From Lepisosteus oculatus (lineage: Eukaryota; Chordata; Actinopteri; Semionotiformes; Lepisosteidae): a DNA stretch of 64,000 nucleotides. The notes beneath the pieces were generated by a model that was not told the DNA's origin, did not search any database, and saw only the letters and a list, made by a program, of their open reading frames with translations. Position 1 is the stretch's first letter; every line of letters begins with the position of its first letter. A program made the position numbers and the translations under genes. Of this stretch, positions 38,051 to 49,460 are shown in pieces. Location: assembly GCF_040954835.1 (NCBI RefSeq), contig NC_090711.1:7137501-7201500 (forward strand). Reading direction: 5' to 3'.

Positions 38051-41000
38051 CAATAATGGGTTTTAAGAGTCATACTCAAAGTGCTTTTTGAGCTTGTTAG
38101 TCAAACTTCTTTCCCAAGACAGTACAAATTTACTAGCAGACAAGCATAACATCCCTGCCATTCTGAAGCCTATCTTAAAAGATAAGGCTTTAAAGTATTT
38201 CAATCTTTAAAATAAAGAAAAAGTATCAATTCTTCAGCATGTGACAGAGCCTGGAACTTAATTAAGCAATGTTACGCAGGTTTAAAACAGATACTCTTGT
38301 GATATTACTAACAGCATACTGCAAATGACAACACATTGTCAGAGGTCATACAAAGGTTTCTCATTTCTGTTGAGCCCTCAACAACACAGGTGCCAGGAAG
38401 CACAATTTCACTCTTCTCACTGTTCATCTTTAATTTCCATCAACCAAATTCAGTCTGCAGAAAAGCTTGAATTTGGACAGACTTTGTACTTTAACAAATT
38501 CAAATGAATACGATTCGTTTTCATAACTGGTAGGTATCCAGCATTTCCCATATTACTTTTCCAAGTGTGTAGAAGACCTGAGACTGCCTTTCTTCTTCTA
38601 TCGTTTCAATATAAGATACTGGCTGTTCATTTTAAATGACTCCATACACAGCAAACCTCTTTACTTTAAAACTGCACTTACGTTTACTGTAGTTACTGTA
38701 TCTCAAAGTAATGAGAAATTAATCAATAGCAAGTTGATTACTGTACTTAACCTTAATAAGCTTTTCCTACGTTAATATTAGAATTACTTGCAGCAGCCAT
38801 CATTCCATTCCTACTACAACATTCCTATCGTAGCTGAAACCTAGGCTGGGTACACTAACAAAATAAGGCGGCAGGATAATAGCAACTGGGTAAATTGCAG
38901 ACCACTATATGTTTAAAGTATACAATTTGCTGAAGTCATTGAAATAGGACAATTTTAAAATGTAGTCATTTAGACCAGACTAACTAACCAACTAAAGATC
39001 TGTATAAATCTCGGTGGGTTACATTCCTAAAACAAAGATCAATAACTCTATCCCCACATTTCTCATTTGCATCACTTTCTTCCTCCCTGTCTGGTAAGGT
39101 TCCAGTTTTCAGCATGCAACTGTTTTCTAGCTTTCGAGTAACTATGTATCTCCACAAGAAAAGATCCTGCATTGGGGAACAGGTAGGCAGGTAGGTTCAT
39201 TAGGGTACAGTTTTGTGCATCTGTCTCTTTCTCTATAATGCCCCCCCTATATACAGACTGTTTCCATATCTGATATATACGCTTAATGGTTTAAGTTTGA
39301 TTACGAGTGGTCTTGAGATTAGCTATGCTTATGAAGTCAGAAATGTCAGAGTTTTTTGATCCTAGACTGTCTCATGTGGTGTGAAATGTGACTAAAATGT
39401 CTGTTTTTCAATGAAGTATAATTGTGTGTTTGTCTCAGAGAAGCAGGTGCAGTATGTGTGGGGATTACTATAGTGCCTTAATTACTTGTATTTTTACGTG
39501 TGCTTCATAAGATAAAGTCCAAAGTTTAGCTGTGCTGCTTTTCACTGAATCCTATCACCAGACAATTCTTTGTCATGCTTACACTCGTTGCCTCTTGAAT
39601 TCAGGACTGATTTTAAACTTTTCTTTCCAACTTACATGCATGGTCTGAATCGTATGTATCCTAGGCTAGCTCCTAGGCTAACGCCAAACATCAAAGAATC
39701 TTGTTCAAGCGCTTTTCCAGTAAGACAACACATTTGAGATAACCAAAGAATGGGTAACAGAAACAAGTGTGCACTGTAGGATCACAGACCAGACTGATCT
39801 GGAACACCTGGACAAGGTACTAAACACGGCACTAAACGAACATAATAATTAACACATATTGTATAAGATTGTAGTCTTTATACCCATGATATTTATCACT
39901 ACAGTCACAGTATGCTTAACATCCACACTATCCCAGGCTCCAGAGCCACAGTTAAAGCAGCGCCGGTTTATCTTACATGACTACATTACTAGGCTCTTAA
40001 TTTTCAAGTAGCTTTAAGGTCTTGCAGTTCTTGGATGATACAGTTCCATGCCAAGTGCTTTTGAAGCATTCAAATAGGTCTGATTTGGCAAACACAGATG
40101 CACACCAGTTATAATCAGACACCTGGATCAGAAGGGCCGCTGTCCGGTTTTAGGCTTAAAAGAACGTATGGGTTGTGTATTTCTCGTGCTGACTGGGAGA
40201 GATACGATAGAGGAAAGGAGCACAGATAATGAAGGCTCCAGTCCCATTTGTTCCTTGGGAATCACCAACACATCAACATGTTGATGGCAACGGAGGGACT
40301 AAGCAACTCCTTAATAAGACCTTAGTTTATTAGGCACTATAAAAGTTATGATGACTTCAAAATCAATTCGGAATGTGACACATGAGCAGCGAAGGGATCT
40401 TAACGTGGATGTAGTTTGAGGCAATAATCAATCTGTAGTGTTGGGAGTACTCATCCTAAATTAACGCAATACTAAATCTCACTCCATTCCTGCGATGCCT
40501 ATGAGCTTGTGCTCCACGTGTGATGTAATCGCACGCCATTGCACTGTATAAACAAACCAGCGGTTTCAGTTCTTAGCTAAAAAAAATAGAACACGACTAA
40601 CATGCATCTCAACCACGGGCAATTTGAAAAGGTGGCCTGTTGACCTACAAGTGGTGTCTTACTGAAGAGCTGTCCTCCTTTAAAGCAAAGTTCTGTTGCA
40701 CGCTTAAACAACATGGCCTGTCAGACTGTTGAGATTTCTAAGCAGTGACCTAATTTCCATTTGTGCCTTTTAAGAAGTACAGGGAGGTCGGAACGAGGTA
40801 GACAATGAAGGAATGAAATCTGCGGGCGAAGCGTAGGATGCACAGCTCCATTTCGCTGGATCCCATTTCTTAGAATCTTCACAACTCTTTGCACACCTGC
40901 CTGTGGGTTATATTCAGTTGCCATAGCAGCAGTGTGCGTAGTCCACCGTCACCTCAGCATTGCGCACACACTTTCTACTTCTGTAGAAGCAGCGTGGCAA

Positions 41001-42879
41001 AAACATACGTGAATGAAGGTTAAATGTGCACGACCCCACCAGTCCGCAGCCCGCTTCGGCTACTGTGCGTTTATATTGCACTACCCACGCAACATTGTGC
41101 ATCTGCACATGATGAAAATAAAACACGTACGTCGGCATTATTTTAGCACAGAGGACAGCCCTGACAGCAGCCATGAATTCAGACAGGATAGTGTTTGCTT
41201 TTGTGCAAATGGCCGATTGTTTAATTTCATTCTGATGCGAGTCTGACACATGAGAAAAATGTGGCGTTCAGTACGTCGCGTCCCGCTGAAGAATCAACCT
41301 CATTATTTTTAGAAATTTCAATTTGAATATCTTATTGTTCTCCAATGATGCAAATTCACTTTTGGCATTTAAAAAGGAAATATCTTACACCTTTGTGGGC
41401 GTTTTATGAAGACAATTGAGAGAGAAGTCAACAGTTACTGCAAATCGGCATTATTATACCCAACTCTAATTTTGAATCAACACAACTTGGACACAAATTT
41501 TGCCACAAATTGGAACCGACAACAAACTTAGTGGGAAACTAATTAACAAATTACTTTAGCACCATTAATAACAATTAAATAATCTAGTAAGTATACGTGT
41601 TTCGAACACGAACATAGCGTAGTAAAAATGCAAACTGTTAGCTCCCATATCTTCAGATAGGCAGCCACACTTTTTTTAAACGTATAACAGACAAAAAAAA
41701 GCAAGAAAAATAGTTTTACTATGTAAACTGTTTACTGTGTAAAAATATTTTAGACTGTGATCAATATCAATGATAAATAATTGATAAAAATACAGCTTAA
41801 AAATGATTTCAACTCTAGCAGCTATTAGACGGAATGTATATGAAAGTATTCTTATTATATAAATGGATTTGAGTAAGCTGAAGCATTTTCAAGAAAGTGG
41901 AAAATAAAAATAAAAAGAACTCAAAAGACCAAAGACGACTACTAAATTCTACGTTTATGAAGTCTGACTAAATGATCTATGAACATGTGAAACCACACTC
42001 CCTATGGACTAAAGCATTTAGTCTAAATTTGAGATTTTCAGCAGCAACAAAAAACAATACAACATCTGAGGAATGAAAGAAGAGAGATAACACAATGCTA
42101 GTGTACATCCAACAAAAAACTACGGTTTTCCCAATGGCATTAGAAATGAATTTATACAATTAAGGGACCTTCACTGAGGTCAAATGCAAGCGCTTCTCCA
42201 ACACCTCGCAAAACTACCTGGGAATGTTAACGGACTGACTCTTCACCACTCAGCACGATCACCCTTCTTTAACAACAGTAAAGAATACAGAACAGTTAAC
42301 GGTAGTAATAACAGTAAGAACAGTAAGAACAAGCCATTTCTGCCAACACCAAGCCAGGCAAAAGTGAAGGGAAGGCAACAAAGGCATGGATTGTTCAGGC
42401 TTTTGAAACAGAACTGCGGAATCAACTACTGAAAATAGCAAAGCAGCATTAATGACAGAATGTTGACCCTAGCCATGCCATCACAACAGTTATTTAATCT
42501 CCCGCTTATATTTATGTTAATTCCGCCCAATGTGCTCTTCTAATTGACTGATTCCAACTTACCAAGTGGTGTTCTTTTGGGATTTGTCTCCTGGGGGACC
42601 TGGTTAAGTATTTCTTTAGTGATCTTCTCTTTAATGTGTCCAATGCATAGTGTACAAAATACATAAATACAGACACAAACACGAGCACATTTGTATACTG
42701 AGAGACATTAAAAATGCTACTGGATGTAATACTGGTGTTGTTCCTTTTCATGCCTCACAGCATATGTAATGTGTAGCTAGTACAAAACAGATGATTGAAT
42801 TAATAGGTCTGTGTATGTGTACACACAGTTAAAATTAAGGTGACACAGTCGATGGCAGACGTGTGTAGCCATGTTTGAG

Positions 42880-42970
42880 ACTTCACATTCTGGATCAGGG
42901 TCACAGGTTCCAATCACAGACAGGATGTTGTTGCTGTACCCCTGAACTAAGCACTTAACTCCTAGTTCTC
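42880..42970 (+). repeat. Possible old SINE fragment
   Basis: CAGGTTCCAATCAC (weak box-B look) followed by TGTACCCCTGAACTAAGCAC resembles the tRNA-derived SINE pattern ending in CTGTACCCTTGAGCAAGGCA in fish. It is short and diverged. Confidence 0.3.
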
Positions 42971-43464
42971 TAGCCATATAACTAGAGAACTGGGCACTCT
43001 TCTGCTCGTCTTTGTCAATGAGAATTTTTTCTTAACTGACTGATCTGATTAAACAAGGGATTTAATTTATTAAGACACCAGAATGAAACTTACCTGGGGA
43101 CTATAGAAGGAAGACATGCTATAGTGCTCCCTGTGGCTATAAGGTCTAATGATCAAGGAGCTACATAAGAGGAACAAGCCCCATGTTTATGTCAAAAGCC
43201 CTTTAATCAGGATGGATTATAATCTAGGACACTTAGAAGTGAAATAAGATCAAATGCACAGAAAACAAAACTATATATTGTAGAACCATGAAAAGAGTAA
43301 AGTTAAACTTCCCAAAATCCAACAATATACAGTACTACCCTTACCAACCACAAAAAATACATCAACAAATCCTACATGTAAACACAGGTAAGGATAGTTC
43401 AGGTGGGGAGCTGCGTCAGCATGCGTAGGCTGCAAAGGAACAAGAAATAGGTTTATTCCATGCT

Positions 43465-43545
43465 GAAAAAAAGAAGAAAGAAAGCACAACATTTTGGCTG
43501 TGGAGCCTTCTTCAGGTTTTCTTTCTTCTTTTTTTCCCCAACAGG
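43465..43545 (-). repeat. Dispersed repeat fragment (ACATTTTGGCTGTGGAGCCT block)
   Basis: ACATTTTGGCTGTGGAGCC followed by TTCTTCAGG is the reverse of a motif widespread in fish repeats (CCTGAAGAAGGCTCCACAG...). Pyrimidine-rich sequence adjoins. Class not determined. Confidence 0.45.
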
Positions 43546-44857
43546 TAATGATAGCGTCATTACAGTTTAAATGAGCATTTGCATGCATTACATACAGGCG
43601 CTTCAGTAGGTGTAGCTAACAAAAATAAAGACTCATCACTTTTTTTTCAATCTCTCCCCCATTTTCCAAACCTAATAAAATGGAAGTTTTGCATTCATTT
43701 CAGTTTTGCTTCGTTAATTACGCAGCTCCTGTTGATTACTCACAAAACATACCATAACATCTACTCTGGAGCCAAAACAAAGTCCTGTTGCAGAATAAAA
43801 AAAAGAGCCTATTTCCTGCATCCCCAGCCACCACAGGTATCAAAGCTCTCAAAAACAGGAAGCCGATGACAGATTACTGTAGCAGACATCACTGGCAGAA
43901 CAAATGCTGGTGACTTCCGTCTCTCTATGCAGAGAATGGCACTTTATGAATTCAAAACATACAAGCAGGTACTGAAACGCTTGGAGGTGGAGTGAGGTGC
44001 AAACAACAATGGTTATTTGCACACACTTTGTCTTCACACTTCTTCCTACATTTATTTTCGACACCAGAAAAGAGGGGTTTTGAGCCCGTATCGGCAAATT
44101 AGCTTTTTTACAATCCAAACTCTGTATTCTAAATATATATTTTGACCCTTTAGTCACCAGAAAGCCACTATACCTATTGTGTTTTTTTTCCAAAACACTG
44201 ATGCAAAAGTAAAAAATGTTTCCTGTCCCTACCAACCTTGTGGAGTCAACGTAGTAAAACAAAGACGCAGGATATTCTAAAAACGTTTTGACAAGCCTGT
44301 TTTTCACTGCCTTTTCACTTAACACACACAAAAATAGGCTTTAAGAAAAAGATGGTTTATTTCCTTTTGTCCAGAACGCAACACATTCATTGACACGTTA
44401 CCGCTGTCAGTAGTGACTCTAAGCTGAGTAACAGCGCGTCCAGGAATCTGCGGAGCTTCCCATACGGTCTCCCACCCCCAGCTCTGATGGGAGATGAACA
44501 GACACACGCAATCTCTCAGAAGGGAAAAGAGGGGTTCAGTGCAGCAAAAGTGGCCAGGGGCAAGGGAATCTGCCACATTTAGGAACTTTCGCTTTCTTGT
44601 CTTAGCCATCCAGGACACACCACTGTTACCCTTTGGAGAAGCAGTTATGTGAAAATACCAGATAAAAAATAAACCCTGTTTACAATACATTCGGAGAGAT
44701 AGAAGAACCGTTGAAGGCATAGGCAGGGAAACCACTACTGGCTATAATAATCTACAACAGAAAAGACAACTCTAACTTGGACTCATAAAAGACGTATAAA
44801 AAACAGACTGGTTCCAAGAAAGCAAACTTACTAGGGATCTGATTATAAAGCAAGGGT

Positions 44858-44874
44858 GGGGGGGGGGGGGGGGG
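44858..44874 (+). repeat. 17-nt G homopolymer
   Basis: Uninterrupted G run after AAGGGT. It would be a C run in a long phf20 3' UTR. Such runs are error-prone in sequencing, so the length may be off. Confidence 0.7.
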
Positions 44875-46348
44875 ATAAATACCTCTTTTCCCTCATGAGC
44901 ACAGACGTGAAATAAACAACCAAGAACAAAAAAGCAGGATTAAGAGCACAAGTTACAAAAAATGAGAAAGGCATTGAGGGTGCACAAACTCAGAGAATGC
45001 ACGGAGAAATCGTAGGAAAAGCTGGACTGATCAGAACTTCGATATGGGGTTAGCTTAGTCTGCTTCTTAAGAAAACGTCTGTGTTAAGGAGAATACGGAA
45101 GGAGGCAACAGAAACCCTAACAGAGGGAAATGCTTTCTTTTTCCATTCTTTCCATTCTGCGACCTGTCTGCCGCCAGATTCTCATCATTAGTTTATTATA
45201 AAATGCATAGCGACTGCAGTAAGAGACCAGAAAAAAACAGAAGAGCGCCAGAAAAAAACAGCAAAAATAATTTATGTTTTCATCAATAATAAATAAGAAT
45301 GAGCAGAGTAACAAATGCCTAGAAACTGAAACACAAAAAAAAAACATTCTTTTGAATACTGTACATTAAGAGCTAGGACAGAAAATCACAGCCAAAAACA
45401 AAAGATTTATTTTTAAAAACCCAATAAAATGGATTTTAACATGGCAGTCTAAGGACTGCATTCAAGGGGTTTTCTATAAATGGCCGAGACTCTTCTAAGA
45501 TGTTTGCTCCAAGGCGGAATATGCTCCTAATTTCTCCAAAAAAAGCATGAATATGCCAAGGAATTAACAGACAATACAGGAACTGTACAAAGAGAAACTG
45601 TCCTCCACTTAAACACAGTTTAGGGCTTTGTTTGGAGAGGGTGGAAAAGGTGGGAAAAAATGCTCCAAAAGTTGTCCAGTAAAAACAGACCTCAGCTCAC
45701 CCGGACACCCGCTGCAACAGATTAACTTCAGTATTTTTCTGAAACGCAGGAAGGCATGTGGGCTTCACGTATGCACTGTGTGTGGTGTGTGCTACTGTGC
45801 TGCACAGAGACACTCCTATGGCCCTGTCATGACATTCCAATTCTGCGGTTCTACAGACACACCCTACTGTATGTCCCTCATTTATTCAAAAACGTACAAT
45901 TCCCCCTCAAATATGTTAACAAAAGAATTACATAAATTACATTTGCAATTCTCACCTCATGCCTTTGATTAACCCATTATTCATTTTCAAAGCACTGTTT
46001 TATACAAATTGTTAAGAAAAATTGGCCTTCTTTTACACTTGGTTTCTTATTTAAAAATACCTAAAGAAAATGGATATCTTAATTACAATCTTATTTTCTG
46101 CATGGTGCTTCACCACTAGCACGTTCTCTCACAGCTTCACAATGGATACTAGAAGCCGCCAAACTCCAGTGCCATTTATAACAAGCTTACGGTTTTGAAA
46201 AAAAAAAGGCATACCTCTTTTATACCTAAAGACTGTTTGTTTTAGAACAGGAGGCATGCTGAACCCCTTCACAACTTGTAACAAAAACTACAATTGCACT
46301 GTTGAAAACATGGTTACCTGGAAACCGCAGGATCTAATACAGAGGTTA

Positions 46349-46358
46349 TTTATTTATT
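46349..46358 (-). terminator. phf20: Overlapping AATAAA signals, proximal phf20 polyadenylation candidate
   Basis: The plus-strand TTATTTATTTATT is, on the transcript strand, AATAAATAAATAA, giving two overlapping hexamers about 280 nt past the stop codon. Confidence 0.4.
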
Positions 46359-46636
46359 TTTTTCGCTCTATTATTAAATCTCGTTCTCCTCTACGGTCAT
46401 TGGTGTCATGGCTGTATCTATTGTTCATCATTTCTAAAGCAGAAACAATTCGCTCTTCCCTTTCACCAATTCTGTCCGCACTGCCGCTGGGAATGAGAGT
46501 GGGTTCACTGGGAAACTGTTCCTAGGCTCATCTCCCAGCATGCTCAGTCCTGGCGTCCTTCCTGTTCTCAGTGGTACTGTTCAGGGGCTGCTGCTGGTTT
46601 GATTGTGGAGGGGGGGATGGGGCTGGGCGCAGCTCC

Positions 46637-49460
46637 TCATGTGGAGCAGCAGAGGGCGATCTGCTGCACCTTCCCCAGCTCCATCAGCAGCTGTTTGATC
46701 CTGTGCTTCAGCTGGGGCAGTCGTGCCAGAGGCTCGGGGGGTTCCAGCTCTCCAGTGTAGTCCAGCCAGCTCTCCAGGACTAGAGACAAAGAGAGGGAAA
46801 GAAATTCAATTTTCACCATGCTTTAGCCCTCTCGTCATATACACATCACAGTACTCATCATGTAGGTTCCTGCACACTCATGCATGTACGCAAGGATAGG
46901 CGTGACGCTCTACCTTGTTGAGCCTAGGCAGCTTGTACAAGGTTTTCAGAAAGGGACATTTTATGTTGCATGGTAATTTCTGCAAGAGATAACAGGTCGC
47001 TGGGCTGTCCCAATGTCTCTACTGGGCTCCTTTCTCGAGTGGCCCATCTAGTAAAAGTGCTGATTATGATCGATGCTGAACTCTATGATTCAGGTTTCAC
47101 AGGTTCGAACCAGGGTTGTGCCACTAGCGGACTGGGACCAGCATTCCCCAAGCGATGGTGCACAGTCGGCTATGCACCACCAAGGGAATTCTGGGATTAG
47201 TCAGTCTGTGCCAACTTGCTGTCAGTGTGTCAGCTGTCAGCGACAACTGCAGCTTCCTGGGTACTAGCAGCCATACAGTACAGCTGGCGATAGATGTGCT
47301 GCTCCTCCATTTGGCACCTATCCTCCGGTACAGGGCTGCGTTTCTTGTGAAGCGTTAAAACAAGAGTGGCTTGGAGGAGGGCCGCTTGGAGGAGAATCGA
47401 CTACACATCCTCGTTCTCACCTTTGAGTCACTCCAGGTTTTGCAGCTGAGACATGAAATCACACAGCTGCCAGTTTCAAACTCGGTGGGAGGATAACAAT
47501 AAATAATTGCCAATTCTACATTTAATAACTATCCACTAGCAGGTGACACGGGCAAGGTGAAAAAAGGCTCCTTGTGTTTACTGCTCCAGCAGTACACTTG
47601 CTAGACCAAGCCTGCAACTATGATAAAATAAAATGATGGCCACTTTCTTGTAGTCTCTGTATACTGCCACTTCCCTGTTGATTAAGGAGGGCAAGCAAAC
47701 AGTGTCACAGCTCTCAGAAGCGCAGAGATGAATGGAATAGCACAGCCATGCATTCTTGGGTTTATGAGGAAGGAAACTGCTGTGCAGTATGAGGGTGGTG
47801 CTATCAGGTCTGATCTTTCACAGGTCAAACCAACATGGACTGAACCTCCCACTGGTTCACAAAAAAAACCAGCCAAAATTGCAACACAGGCTCTTCTAGA
47901 AACAGTTGAGCAACGGTGAAGATTACCATCGAGCTCCCTCTCGATGAAGTCCATCCTATGCGTGACCTCATCCTGCACGGCCTCGATGTGGTCCAGCAGG
48001 TTGATCTGCCACTGCTGCTGGAAGCCGTCCGCGCCCCCAGCCCCCTCTTCCCCTGCCTTCGCTTCACTTCCTTTCTCCGGGCAGCTCTTCCTGGACACGT
48101 CGGCTTCCTGCACGAAGACGGACGGGACGAACAACGCACACACACACACATAGCAGAAAATTACACCCCGGAAAAAAAAAAGACAGGTTCGCGAAGGCAC
48201 GGCCACCATGCGGGTTAACACTGGCAAAGCCCTTGAAGAGGCAGCAGCTGCGTGCGATGGCAGCAGTTCAAGTGAATAAAGCGCTTTTGTTGTGGGCCAA
48301 GCTGACACAGAAGACACGCACCCCGACGTTCAAGTGAAATACTTTGGCTCTTTTAAGTGCACCAAAAAAAAAAAGAGAAGCCATCGACGTACTTCTGTCA
48401 TGGCCTACTGCACAAAGGGAAAGCCCGGCGCCACACCTTGCTCTGAGCGGTCTTCTCCTGCTGCAGCTGGCCCAGAGCCTTCCCCCGCTCTGTGTCCGGG
48501 CTCCTGCCGTAGCGCTGCTCCAGGGCCAGCAGGCTGTCCCCCAGCTCGGCGCCCCGCGTCTCCACCACCAGCCGCTGCTCCACGGCCGGGTAGTAGGTGC
48601 GAGGCTTCTGGTAGCAGTGCTCGCTGGTGATGTAGGACTCCTGGAAGGACGGCACGCGGCACGGCCTCTCCGGGCTCCTCTCCCGCTCCTCCCCTTCGTC
48701 CGGCGCCCCCGCCGCCGGTGTCGGCGCGGGCACGGCCGCCCTCCTCCAGGGCCTCTCCCGCGACTCCAGCTGCTTCCAGGGCTGGCACCACAGCTTCAGG
48801 TCCGGGTGAGCCTGGCTTCTGTCGGGACAGGGAAGACGGCGTCTCTCGTGGTGAGGGCACGCACGGATTCTAGGACTGCAAGTTCCCATTTCAGACGCAG
48901 CCAGGGTGGCTACTCCAAGGCCAGCGTCGCAGGGCTATAAAACACACACCCGCGGGACCTTGGGACCTTGAGTAAGACGCGTTTAAGACTTACTGCACAG
49001 CAGCACACTCCATGACCAAGCCAAAGGGTAAGATCAACCCTTATAAAACGCAATTTATCAGTATTAGGCCTAAAAAAACAAAAGCTTTAAAAGGTGTTTC
49101 AAATACAATATGTGATTCCTCTATAGTGATATTTACAGTATATGATCCGTGGGCAACAATGCCACCTGGACCTCCCCTTGCTGGGAACCAATTGAGGTCT
49201 TTTTAATCGCCTAACTTGGTATATCAGTACAGCGGCGAGCTGGTGCAGGATGTGAGGGACTCACTGCAGGATGCTCATCTTCAGCTGCAAGCCGTTGAGC
49301 ACCTCGATCACCCGGTGCACGTCTCCTAGCAGCTGATGTGTGGCCGATATCTTCTTGGCGTTCTGGTGAGAGTAGTTTTCCTCCAGGAATGGCAGGCCAT
49401 ACATGTGGCCAGTGCTCAGCCAGTCTTTGTCATACCAGTACTTCAAACTCTGCCTCTGCC
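46637..49460 (-). CDS. phf20: phf20 exons 16-19: conserved C-terminal region
   Basis: Exons 49460-49265, 48818-48437, 48107-47927 and 46779-46637. They encode [75 protein letters not shown] and a tail ending in IALCCST before TGA at 46639-46637. The 382-nt exon has a GC-rich insert (Ala/Pro/Glu-rich) relative to human. Confidence 0.95.

Larger units (their letters stand above)
38051..44350. other. Gap between converging sla2 and phf20
   Basis: No conserved coding exon recognised on either strand. It contains two weak repeat fragments (about 42880 and 43465) and a CpG-denser stretch at about 40480-41290. Open frames are all short and lack splice context or protein-like composition. Part of the right end may be distal phf20 3' UTR. 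Confidence 0.45.
44356..46636 (-). other. phf20: phf20 3' UTR (extent uncertain)
   Basis: Noncoding sequence after the stop. On the minus strand AATAAA occurs at 46358-46353 and 46354-46349 (overlapping, about 280 nt after the stop), at 45411-45406, and at 44361-44356. Which one is used cannot be told from sequence, so the long form is shown. A 17-nt G run lies at 44858-44874 (plus strand). Confidence 0.4.

Noticed and set aside
43849..44735. Two minus-strand open frames (160 and 138 aa)
   Set aside because: No splice context or family resemblance; they lie in the presumed distal phf20 3' UTR or intergenic DNA.
47101..47110. A tRNA gene at the GGTTCGAACC motif
   Set aside because: The 70 nt around it do not form a cloverleaf with acceptor pairing; it fits a SINE head better.
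48344..48940. Plus-strand open frame of 198 codons
   Set aside because: Antisense shadow of the GC-rich phf20 exon 48437-48818.
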